A stretch of 9,891 nt of DNA from JBMNTU01 sp050945895 (lineage in GTDB: Bacteria > Bacillota > Clostridia > Christensenellales > Christensenellaceae): the NCBI GenBank assembly GCA_050945895.1, contig JBMNTU010000083.1, positions 1-9,891 on the forward strand, read 5' to 3'. Both the position numbers and the translations under genes were made by a program. The notes beneath the pieces are model-generated. The model did not search any database. It saw only the letters and a program-made list of their open reading frames with translations, and was not told the DNA's origin. Below, one piece after another: positions 1-6,084 of this stretch (positions are counted from its first letter, which is position 1; every line of letters begins with the position of its first letter).

Positions 1-1
1 C

Positions 2-76
2 ACAGCCCTATCTGACGATAGGACCACGCAATGGGGGCGGCCCGCAGAGATCCTGGGGGAGGTGAGATTCCTATGA
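2..76 (+). CDS. C-terminal tail of an upstream protein, cut by the window edge
   Basis: One frame is open from base 2 to a TGA at 74-76 and would encode 24 residues ending in GRPAEILGEVRFL. The tail has a plausible protein-like composition, whereas frame 1 contains stops at 13-15 and 19-21. The frame is too short to assign to a family. If real, it is the 3' end of a gene lying upstream of the recombinase module. An 11-codon frame (73-108) starts with an ATG overlapping this stop (ATGA) behind a GGGGGAGG run, but nothing shows that it is translated. Confidence 0.3.
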   Translation, partial: TALSDDRTTQWGRPAEILGEVRFL

Positions 77-134
77 GGCAGCAGCCACTGCCTGCCGGTC
101 TGGTGTAAGAAGAACAAAAAATATTTCCGTGTCC

Positions 135-181
135 GGGCGCTCTTTTATGAAACTTAATGTTTCGTCAATTATAGAGCGCCC
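135..181. promoter_or_regulatory. Nested stem-loop upstream of the DUF6870-like gene
   Basis: A perfect 9-bp inverted repeat, GGGCGCTCT (135-143) and AGAGCGCCC (173-181), encloses a second perfect stem, GAAAC (149-153) with GTTTC (159-163) around a TTAAT loop. It ends 13 nt before the ribosome site of the gene at 205. There is no U-tract directly after it, so it is not a clear intrinsic terminator. It could be a leader-RNA hairpin, an mRNA stabiliser or a protein-binding palindrome. The stems are directly visible; the role is inferred. Confidence 0.5.
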
Positions 182-204
182 AGGATACAGAAACGAGGAT
201 AAAT

Positions 205-426
205 ATGAATAATTTACGAGAATTCAATATACACACGAATGCTCCATTGGTTGATATACGGGATGTTTCTGTAAACAAGGATCTGCCGAAAGAAAAGCGG
301 ATTGCTGAATTTGTCCGGCAAATCCACGATCCGTATCATTTCAGATGCGGTAAATTCACCGTCAAGGCATGTTTTGCAGATGATGGCCCAAAAATCGAAG
401 ATTGCCTGCATGGCATTTTGCGATAA
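205..426 (+). CDS. Small DUF6870-like mobile-element protein
   Basis: This encodes 73 residues from ATG 205, behind an ACGAGGA ribosome site at 193-199. The pattern VDIRDVSVNKDLPKEKR, then RIAEFVRQI.DPYHFRCG, then FADDGPKIEDCL near the end resembles the small DUF6870 proteins found in conjugative and integrative elements of gut Firmicutes. That assignment is from memory of the pattern, not a search. The family has no established function that I know of. Three cysteines (C48, C56, C67) are present, but not in an obvious zinc-site spacing. There is no membrane segment or signal peptide. It lies 118 bp before the recombinase operon in the same direction, so it may be an accessory or regulatory factor of the module; that is inference from position. 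Confidence 0.7.
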   Translation: MNNLREFNIHTNAPLVDIRDVSVNKDLPKEKRIAEFVRQIHDPYHFRCGKFTVKACFADDGPKIEDCLHGILR

Positions 427-447
427 AAATTTGTTTTTTCCGGAAAG

Positions 448-456
448 TGTGATAAT
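448..456 (+). promoter_or_regulatory. Weak candidate extended -10 promoter for the recombinase operon
   Basis: TGTGATAAT (448-456) fits an extended -10 (TGn plus GATAAT, 5 of 6 to TATAAT). I see no good -35 at 16-18 bp, only the T-rich stretch 431-439. A TTCCGGAA palindrome (438-445) lies just upstream. It sits in the gap between the DUF6870-like gene and the first recombinase, so it would start the recombinase mRNA with a leader of about 80 nt. The operon could equally be read through from upstream. Confidence 0.25.
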
Positions 457-527
457 ATATGTCCTGGAAAAGGATTTAAATATGGCAAGCTTTATCACTC
501 TTCTGGTTACGGGAGCATTCCGCAACG

Positions 528-534
528 AAAGGAG
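528..534 (+). promoter_or_regulatory. Ribosome binding site that fixes the start of recombinase 1
   Basis: AAAGGAG ends 10 nt before ATG 545. The reading frame is open for 81 codons upstream of this ATG, including in-frame ATGs at 302 and 482, but neither has a comparable site. The resolvase fold also begins right after 545 (YLRIS). Hence the start was placed at 545. Confidence 0.75.
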
Positions 535-544
535 TGATTTTTTT

Positions 545-2167
545 ATGAAGAAATATATAGCTACAAAGTATCTCCGGATATCATATACGGATGATAAGAC
601 GGACGAAAGCAACAGCGTCGCCAACCAGCGAAAGCTCATTGATGATTTTCTGAAGCGAAACCCGGATATTGAGATTGCGTCTGAGAAAATTGATGATGGA
701 TACAGCGGCGTGCTGTTTGACCGCCCTGCCTTTCAAGAAATGATGCAGGATATCGCCGAAGGTAAAATCAATTGCGTGATTGTAAAGGATTTGTCCCGCC
801 TGGGCAGGGAGTATATAGAGACAGGGCGTTACCTGCGCCGAATCTTCCCCGCCTATGGAGTCAGGTTCATTGCGATAAACGATAATATTGATACGCTCAA
901 CGAAAACAGCAATGATGAACTGACGGTATCTGTAAAAAATATTATGAACGAGGCTTACGCCAGGGACATTTCCGTCAAAACGCGCAGCGCACTTGATGTA
1001 AAGCGCCGGAATGGTGATTTTGTTGGCGCATTTACCGTTTATGGATATATACGGTCAGAAGAAAACAGGAATAGGCTGGAAGTCGATCCATACGCCGCCA
1101 ATATCGTTCGGGATATTTTCCGGCTGTGTATGGAGGGCGCAAGCGCACTCCATATCGCGGACACATTGAATAGCACGGGCATTCTCTCTCCGCTGGCATA
1201 CAAGCGGAACAAAGGCATGCCCTGCGCAAAGGGCGGGTTTGCGGATAAAGATGATTGCAAGTGGTCTGCCACAACCATTATCCGGATGCTCCAGGATGAA
1301 ACCTACACCGGTACGCTGGTACAGGGTAAACAGACCACGCATAATTTCAAATTAAAAGAACTACTGGATAAGCCCGCATCCGAATGGGTGCGCACCGAAG
1401 ACGCCCACGAGGCAATTATTTCCAGACATGACTTTAACCTGGTGCAGCGTATTCGCCATTTGGATACCCGCACTTCCCCCGGTCAGAGGAATGTGCATCT
1501 GTTTTCCGGCATGCTGATCTGCGGGTGCTGCGGCAGCAGGATGACCCGCAAAACAAACCGCGTGAATGGCAGAGCGTACCATTATTACTACTGTCCGCGT
1601 GGCAAGAAAAACGGTTGTCATGCGCCTACGATGGTAAAGGAAAGTGATTTAGTGGAGTGTGTGCGGGACAGCTTGAAAGCATATATCGGTAATGTGGTCT
1701 CTCTGGACGCATTGCTTGCTTCCGTTGACCAGCAGAGCGTCAACCGGGCACTGACACAGGAGTATACCGGGCAGATAACCGAAAACGAAAAGCAGCTTGC
1801 CTTCGTGCAAGGATTTAAGGCAAAGCTTTATGAGAATATGATCAACGGTATCCTGACAAAAGAAGAATATTTGTCTTTCAAGAACAAATATGACTCGGAT
1901 ATTGCGCGATTGCAGGAAGGGATTGCCCTCCTGAAAAAGAAGTTTGATGATGTACTGGACAACCGGAGCGAGCGCAATCGCTGGATGATGCATTTCAAGC
2001 GCTTTTCAACATTGCAGGAGCTTGACAGAAAAGCGGTGATCCAGCTGATTCAAAGCATCAGTATCGTCGGCAAGCATGATTTGGAAATCACTTTCAATTA
2101 TCAGGATGAATACAAAAAGGCATTGGCTTTGCTGGCGATGCCGGAAGAAGAAAGGCAGGTTGTTTGA
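545..2167 (+). CDS. Large serine recombinase 1 of 3
   Basis: This is a site-specific DNA recombinase of 540 residues that would cut and rejoin attachment sites through a covalent phosphoserine intermediate. The N-terminal resolvase domain (about 1-150) has the motif YLRIS with catalytic S13 and R11, then the NQR, DDGYSG and FDRPAF blocks, and the DLSRLGR signature with R85 and R88. The Recombinase DNA-binding domain (about 163-270) follows, including WSATTIIRMLQDETYTG. The zinc ribbon is CGCCG plus two later cysteines (C326, C329, C350, C358). A helical, coiled-coil-like segment spans about 404-470, and the protein ends in a beta-type tail containing LEITFNYQDEY. The length is usual for the Tn4451 TnpX/TndX-like group. 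It appears intact. It is the first gene of a three-gene operon; its stop lies one base before the next ATG. Target sites cannot be deduced from the sequence. Confidence 0.93.
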   Translation: MKKYIATKYLRISYTDDKTDESNSVANQRKLIDDFLKRNPDIEIASEKIDDGYSGVLFDRPAFQEMMQDIAEGKINCVIVKDLSRLGREYIETGRYLRRIFPAYGVRFIAINDNIDTLNENSNDELTVSVKNIMNEAYARDISVKTRSALDVKRRNGDFVGAFTVYGYIRSEENRNRLEVDPYAANIVRDIFRLCMEGASALHIADTLNSTGILSPLAYKRNKGMPCAKGGFADKDDCKWSATTIIRMLQDETYTGTLVQGKQTTHNFKLKELLDKPASEWVRTEDAHEAIISRHDFNLVQRIRHLDTRTSPGQRNVHLFSGMLICGCCGSRMTRKTNRVNGRAYHYYYCPRGKKNGCHAPTMVKESDLVECVRDSLKAYIGNVVSLDALLASVDQQSVNRALTQEYTGQITENEKQLAFVQGFKAKLYENMINGILTKEEYLSFKNKYDSDIARLQEGIALLKKKFDDVLDNRSERNRWMMHFKRFSTLQELDRKAVIQLIQSISIVGKHDLEITFNYQDEYKKALALLAMPEEERQVV

Positions 2168-2168
2168 T

Positions 2169-3806
2169 ATGGCAAGAAAGAGCAGAAAAAACATACAGCA
2201 GGAAACCACCTGCAATGTGGCGATATATATCCGCCTCGCGTTATATGTCCGCCTTTCGGTGGAGGATAACAATAACCGTGGAAATTCTATCGACACGCAA
2301 AAAATGGTGTTGGAGGAATACATCTCCGGCCACCCGGAGTTTCTGGTATATGACACATACATCGACAATGGCGCTACCGGCACGAACTTCGATCGGGCCG
2401 GGTTCAAGAAGATGCTTGCAGACATCGATGCCGGGCATATCGATTGCGTCATTGTGAAAGACCTCTCCCGCCTGGGGAGAAATTCCATCGACACCGGATA
2501 TTACATCGAACAATACTTCCCCGCCCATAATGTGCGCTTCATTTCTGTAAATGATCAGTTTGATTCTGAGGATGAGGACGGCGCTCACAACAGTATTCTC
2601 CTGCCGCTGAAGAATATGATCAACGAGGCATATTCTATGGATATCGGGCGCAAGATAAAGTCGCAGATTCGCCAGACCATGAAAGAAGGTGGATTTGTCG
2701 GCGGCAGAGCGCCGTATGGATACAAAAAGGATGCGAATGATTGTCATAAGCTGCTGGTTGACGAGAAAACAGCCCCGGTTGTCCGGCAGATATTCGAGTG
2801 GGCATATGCCAAGGCGGGGCTGAATGAGATTGTCCGAAACCTTAACGAACTTAGCATACTGCCACCCAGCCATTACAAGCAATTAACGGGCGAAATTTCT
2901 CACGAGAAGTTAATCGGCTCTGGAAAATGGCAGACACGCACAGTACAGCGGATACTGGATACGCAGCTATACACCGGCGATATGGTGCAAGGCAGGACGA
3001 TAACAGTCGAACATCGGCAACTGCGTGCTGGCGCGGATAACCTTATCATCGTCCGTGACACCCACGAAGCAATTGTTTCAAGGGAAATGTTTGAGACAGC
3101 TCGGGAATACCGGCGGCAGGTAGCGGAAAAAAGCAAGAACCGGGATGTGACCCCATACTCGGACAATATGTATAAGGGGAAGATATTCTGCGGGCACTGC
3201 GGTATCAGTCTCCACAGGCAACGCAGTCGAGACAAATATCATTTCCGCTGCACTACCCGTAACCGAATCGGCAGGGATGATTGCCCGGTTGTAGCCATAC
3301 GTGAAGATGAATTGACCACAGCCCTGATCAATATATTGCAAAAGAAGTTGGATGCTACTTTGGGCAAATATTCTCTTTTATTCAAAGATGAACAGCGGCA
3401 GCGGGATAGGCTGAACACCCTGGCCCGGAAGTTGGGCAGGTGCAAGGCTGAAACGGACAAGCAAAAGCGGTTCTCCCGGAGCCTGTATGAAAATCTGGTA
3501 CAGGGAATCCTGTCAAACGAAGAATACTTTACCTTGAAGCAGGATTATGACGCCAAGGTGGAAGCCCTGTCTCAAAAATCAGTGGAATTGGAAAGTGAGA
3601 TCGATGGTTTGAAAAGTAATCTTTCACGATTCAGGGATTTGGAGCAGATTGCACACGATCTGGATTCATCCAGGGAATTGACCGCGGAGCTGATCGACCG
3701 GTTGATTCAGAGAATCGAGATAGACCATGAAAGAAATATATCGGTAGAGTTTTCCTTTATAAATGAATTTGAGCAATACAGTAAGCGAGGTGCGTGCAAT
3801 GCGTAG
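2169..3806 (+). CDS. Large serine recombinase 2 of 3, with duplicated catalytic strand
   Basis: This encodes 545 residues from ATG 2169, one base after the previous stop, behind AAAGG (2151-2155). An ATG at 2076 is in frame but lies inside gene 1 and was rejected. The resolvase domain is intact from S30 (YVRLS) through DNGATGTNFDR and DLSRLGR (R101, R104). The Recombinase domain covers about 183-275 (WQTRTVQRILDTQLYTG). The zinc ribbon uses C341, C344, C361 and C372. A coiled coil runs about 405-490 and the tail has ISVEFSFINEFEQY. The unusual feature is a repeated hexapeptide, AIYIRL then ALYVRL (18-29), directly before the catalytic serine; in the first copy the following residue is alanine. 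The enzyme has a longer N-terminus than its neighbours (S30 against S13 in both others). It probably acts with, or has a division of labour with, the flanking recombinases, which is inference. Confidence 0.92.
   Translation: MARKSRKNIQQETTCNVAIYIRLALYVRLSVEDNNNRGNSIDTQKMVLEEYISGHPEFLVYDTYIDNGATGTNFDRAGFKKMLADIDAGHIDCVIVKDLSRLGRNSIDTGYYIEQYFPAHNVRFISVNDQFDSEDEDGAHNSILLPLKNMINEAYSMDIGRKIKSQIRQTMKEGGFVGGRAPYGYKKDANDCHKLLVDEKTAPVVRQIFEWAYAKAGLNEIVRNLNELSILPPSHYKQLTGEISHEKLIGSGKWQTRTVQRILDTQLYTGDMVQGRTITVEHRQLRAGADNLIIVRDTHEAIVSREMFETAREYRRQVAEKSKNRDVTPYSDNMYKGKIFCGHCGISLHRQRSRDKYHFRCTTRNRIGRDDCPVVAIREDELTTALINILQKKLDATLGKYSLLFKDEQRQRDRLNTLARKLGRCKAETDKQKRFSRSLYENLVQGILSNEEYFTLKQDYDAKVEALSQKSVELESEIDGLKSNLSRFRDLEQIAHDLDSSRELTAELIDRLIQRIEIDHERNISVEFSFINEFEQYSKRGACNA
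2220..2255 (+). repeat. 18-bp imperfect tandem duplication in recombinase 2
   Basis: Copy 1 (2220-2237) and copy 2 (2238-2255) match at 15 of 18 bases and are in frame, each encoding six residues (AIYIRL and ALYVRL). The duplicated unit is the first beta strand of the resolvase fold that leads into the catalytic serine. The serine codon follows copy 2 only. The three differences show it is not brand new, or that the copies have been under change since duplication. Confidence 0.85.
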
Positions 3807-5325
3807 ATACATTATGGCGATATATATGCGGTTATCCCTTGAAGATTCCAAAACCGACAGTTTGAGTATATCCAGCCAGCGGCTCATGCTGCGGGAGCAT
3901 GCAATGAGTCTGCCGGAATGGGAGCACGCGGAAATACTGGAGTTTGTAGACAATGGGCACAGCGGTGCGAACTTTGAACGCCCTGCCGTGCAGGATTTGC
4001 TGGAGCAGGTACGGAACAACAAGATTGATTGCATTATTGTAAAAGACTTCTCGCGGTTCGGGCGCAACAGCCTGGAGACCGGATATTTTATAGAACGGGT
4101 ATTCCCGCTATTTCACACAAGATTCATTTCAGTGGGCGATGATTTTGATAGCATCAATTTCAAAGGCGACACCGGCGGGATCGATGTTGCATTCAAATAC
4201 CTGATCAGTGAGTGCTACAGCCGGGATATGTCGATGAAAACCAAATCTGCGAAATATGTTAAGATGCGGCGTGGTGAGTACCAGAGCAAAATTTGCCCCT
4301 ATGGTTACAAAAAGGGCGCTGATGGACGGCTTGAAATTGATGAGGAAGCTGTCGGGGTTGTACGGAAGATATTTGGCATGGCGGCTGATGGCATGAAAGC
4401 GATGCAGATCGCCAGAGCCTTGTATGCCGATGGCATCCCTACCCCCGGCGAGTACAAGACCGGCAAAGGCGAGACGATGTATGATATTTCCCGTTCTCGT
4501 GGCGTATGGCATACTTCCACGATACTGCGGATTCTGAGAGATGAGCGATACATTGGAACCTATGTTATTGGAAAACGTACCGTCACGGAGATTGGCGGCA
4601 AGAGCACCAAACGCAAGGATGAGAGCGAATGGATCAAAATTCCCGATCATCATGTCGCCATAATTTCAAAGGATGTGTTTGAAAAAGCAAAAAACTCCAT
4701 CTGCGGGTTTTCCATACCCAACAGGAAAAGGCATGAATATCCCCTGCGGAGCAAGGTGTTCTGCGGATGCTGCGGACATGCGCTTTCGCGAACCGGTGAC
4801 AGGCACACATATTATTGCCGTTATTCGCAGATGCATGATTCTCTTGAATGCCGTGGGCTGAAAATTCGGGAAAGTGAGCTGGAAGCGCTGGTACTGGATG
4901 TCATCTCAAAACAACTGCAAGTAGCGGTGGGCGTTGATGATATGAGTGAGATACATGCAGTGGGTGACAAAACATCGCAGCAGTCTGAGTGCGAAAAGCA
5001 GCTTGCTGCATTGCAGGACAGAAAGCGGGGGTTATTTGAAAGGTATTTGCTTGGTACGGTTGATTTGGAGGAATATGTGGCGGAGAAAGCGGAATGTGAT
5101 GTGGGGATTACCCGAACGAAAAATACGCTCGCTGCTGTTTCCGCGCAATCGGCAGCGGCTAAGGCAGGGCGAGAGCTGATGAAAAACCAGAGGGAGATAT
5201 ATATGGAAGTGTCTACGGCAACCAGCCTGACACGACCGATGGTCGAGGCGCTGATTGATAAGGTTATGATATTTCCTGATGATCGGATTGAAATATCTTA
5301 TATACCTCAGGATTTCATACAATAG
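3799..5325 (+). CDS. Large serine recombinase 3 of 3
   Basis: This encodes 508 residues from ATG 3799, which overlaps the end of gene 2 by 8 nt behind GAGGT (3787-3791); this arrangement suggests translational coupling. An in-frame ATG at 3763 lies deeper in gene 2 with no better ribosome site. Catalytic S13 is in YMRLS, with DNGHSGANFERP and DFSRFGR (R86, R89). The Recombinase domain runs about 168-258 (WHTSTILRILRDERYIG). The zinc ribbon is C322, C325, C340 and C351. A helical region follows (about 395-465), then a tail with IEISYIPQDF. It appears complete. Adjacent triplets of large serine recombinases are known from streptococcal and clostridial integrative elements, where they serve as the integration/excision module. 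Which of the three performs which step is not visible here. No clear terminator follows. Confidence 0.92.
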   Translation: MRRYIMAIYMRLSLEDSKTDSLSISSQRLMLREHAMSLPEWEHAEILEFVDNGHSGANFERPAVQDLLEQVRNNKIDCIIVKDFSRFGRNSLETGYFIERVFPLFHTRFISVGDDFDSINFKGDTGGIDVAFKYLISECYSRDMSMKTKSAKYVKMRRGEYQSKICPYGYKKGADGRLEIDEEAVGVVRKIFGMAADGMKAMQIARALYADGIPTPGEYKTGKGETMYDISRSRGVWHTSTILRILRDERYIGTYVIGKRTVTEIGGKSTKRKDESEWIKIPDHHVAIISKDVFEKAKNSICGFSIPNRKRHEYPLRSKVFCGCCGHALSRTGDRHTYYCRYSQMHDSLECRGLKIRESELEALVLDVISKQLQVAVGVDDMSEIHAVGDKTSQQSECEKQLAALQDRKRGLFERYLLGTVDLEEYVAEKAECDVGITRTKNTLAAVSAQSAAAKAGRELMKNQREIYMEVSTATSLTRPMVEALIDKVMIFPDDRIEISYIPQDFIQ

Positions 5326-5334
5326 ATTTACGGC

Positions 5335-5350
5335 GCAAGGGTGCAAACGG
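5335..5350 (+). repeat. 16-bp direct repeat, copy 1
   Basis: GCAAGGGTGCAAACGG occurs here and again, perfectly, at 5407-5422, 72 bp further on. The motif is not palindromic. It starts 10 bp after the stop codon of the third recombinase. It may be a recombinase accessory site, an operator or a remnant of nearby insertions. Confidence 0.8.
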
Positions 5351-5354
5351 GTGG

Positions 5355-5380
5355 CACTCTTAAAATGACAGCAAATCCTT
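5355..5380 (+). repeat. Degenerate extra copy of the IS left end
   Basis: This stretch (CACTCTTAAAATGACAGCA then AATCCTT) aligns with the IS left end at 5462-5489 (ACCCTATAAAAAGGACAGCA, then GAATCCTT) with a few substitutions and single-base gaps. It lies about 107 bp outside the present IS boundary. It could be a relic of an earlier insertion or an additional transposase binding site. Confidence 0.5.
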
Positions 5381-5406
5381 TAACAGCCATGCTTTTCACC
5401 AATGAT

Positions 5407-5422
5407 GCAAGGGTGCAAACGG
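5407..5422 (+). repeat. 16-bp direct repeat, copy 2
   Basis: This is an exact copy of 5335-5350 (GCAAGGGTGCAAACGG), ending 36 bp before the IS. A related but imperfect sequence, GCAAGAGTGCCAAGGT (12 of 16 matches), is found beyond the IS at 7314-7329. Confidence 0.8.
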
Positions 5423-5458
5423 ATTGCGCAGTCTAGAAATCAATATAGTGATATATAA

Positions 5459-5491
5459 TGTACCCTATAAAAAGGACAGCAGAATCCTTGC
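5459..5491 (+). repeat. IS left inverted repeat (IRL)
   Basis: It starts TGTACCCTAT, contains AAGGACA (5472-5478), and ends ATCCTTGC (5484-5491). The reverse complement of 7176-7208 shares the terminal TGTACCC, AAGGACA and ATCCTTGC blocks. TATAAA at 5466-5471 is a possible -10 for a circle-junction promoter. Confidence 0.88.
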
Positions 5492-5513
5492 GATAAGGGG
5501 AGCAAGCATCAAA

Positions 5514-5531
5514 ACCCCATAGGAATGGACA
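5514..5531 (+). repeat. Internal IS-end-like motif 2
   Basis: ACCCCATAGGAATGGACA repeats the ACCC(C)-N7/8-GGACA pattern of the IS tip (5462-5478), about 52 bp inside it. It is probably an extra transposase binding site, or a trace of an end duplication. Confidence 0.6.
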
Positions 5532-5556
5532 AGTGCAATGGTTTCTATGATTGGAA

Positions 5557-5573
5557 ACCCCTAAAACTGGACA
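5557..5573 (+). repeat. Internal IS-end-like motif 3
   Basis: ACCCCTAAAACTGGACA, followed by GCAG as in the true left end, is a third copy of the tip motif, 43 bp after motif 2. It lies directly upstream of the putative transposase promoter, so binding of transposase here could repress its own transcription; this is inference. Confidence 0.6.
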
Positions 5574-5579
5574 GCAGCG

Positions 5580-5588
5580 TGATATACT
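5580..5588 (+). promoter_or_regulatory. Candidate extended -10 promoter of the transposase genes
   Basis: TGATATACT is an extended -10 (TGn plus TATACT, 5 of 6 to consensus). A start about 7 nt later would give a leader of about 25 nt to ATG 5620, with the ribosome site AAGGAGA at 5604-5610. No good -35 is seen, as is common for extended -10 promoters. Confidence 0.4.
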
Positions 5589-5619
5589 GAGAATATCAGC
5601 ATCAAGGAGAGTCAAGCCC

Positions 5620-6084
5620 ATGAATCGTATCAAGCCTCTAAGCCAGGAACAGATCGAGTATCTACGAAAAAGCCCTCATGTTTGCTCTGTGTCCGAAGTG
5701 TTGTTGAGTTTTACAGCAGAATTTAAGAAATTCTTTTACACGGAGCTCCAAAAAGGAAAAACGCCTAAAACCATTTTAAAAGAAGTCGGAATAGATCCGA
5801 AATGGATGGGTGATCGGCGCATTCATAGCCTTCGCACGGTAGTGATGGGACAGGCCAAGCGTACAGGAGGATTTACAGATAACGTCCGCAGGATACCTAT
5901 GTCTCCAGAACAAAAGACAGCACAGTCCACAGAGGAAAAGATTGCTCGTTTAGAACATGAATTGGCCTACACAAAACAGGAGCTGGAGTATCTAAAAAAA
6001 ATTTACTTGGCAGACAGAGAGGCAGAGCAGGTATGGTTATTGAAGCACCGCCGAAAACTAAATTCCGAATCATTCGAGAAATGA
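5620..6084 (+). CDS. IS3-family OrfA (helix-turn-helix and leucine zipper protein)
   Basis: This encodes 154 residues from ATG 5620 behind AAGGAGA, spaced 9 nt. OrfA proteins of IS3 elements bind the inverted repeats and, fused to OrfB, form the transposase; alone they usually act as regulators. The N-terminal half is basic and helix-rich (FYTELQKGKTPKTILKEVG is a plausible helix-turn-helix, about residues 42-60). The region IARLEHELAYTKQELEYLKK (about 108-127) is a heptad-type coiled coil that would mediate dimerisation, as in IS911 OrfA. The slippery site lies just after this zipper, so frameshifting joins the DNA-binding and zipper parts to the catalytic domain. The frame continues past the slip site to a TGA ending at 6084. 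Confidence 0.85.
   Translation: MNRIKPLSQEQIEYLRKSPHVCSVSEVLLSFTAEFKKFFYTELQKGKTPKTILKEVGIDPKWMGDRRIHSLRTVVMGQAKRTGGFTDNVRRIPMSPEQKTAQSTEEKIARLEHELAYTKQELEYLKKIYLADREAEQVWLLKHRRKLNSESFEK
5994..6000 (+). promoter_or_regulatory. Programmed -1 frameshift site A_AAA_AAA
   Basis: OrfA codons read CTA AAA AAA ATT here, placing the heptamer A AAA AAA exactly in the X_XXY_YYZ phase for -1 slippage within an 8-A run (5994-6001). The -1 frame is open from this point straight into OrfB. I saw no clear downstream pseudoknot or upstream Shine-Dalgarno stimulator. Confidence 0.8.

Larger units (their letters stand above)
5326..5458. other. Spacer between recombinase operon and IS element
   Basis: This 133-bp stretch has no convincing gene and no intrinsic terminator. 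It holds a 16-bp direct repeat (5335-5350 and 5407-5422) and, between the two copies, a degenerate copy of the IS left end (5355-5380). Recombinase genes of this kind are usually close to an element end, so an attachment site may lie here, but I cannot point to its core. Confidence 0.5.

Noticed and set aside
73..108. Eleven-codon frame MRQQPLPAGLV overlapping the upstream stop
   Set aside because: It is too short, with no independent support beyond the ATGA overlap.
302..544. Upstream extension of recombinase 1 to ATG 302
   Set aside because: It overlaps the DUF6870-like gene in another frame, lacks a ribosome site, and precedes the start of the resolvase fold, while ATG 545 has AAAGGAG.
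214..639. Minus-strand 141-residue open frame
   Set aside because: It is antisense to the DUF6870-like gene and the start of recombinase 1, with no recognisable motif or ribosome site; it is a shadow of coding sequence.
2241..2882. Minus-strand 213-residue open frame inside recombinase 2
   Set aside because: It lies wholly antisense to a well-supported gene and shows no domain pattern.
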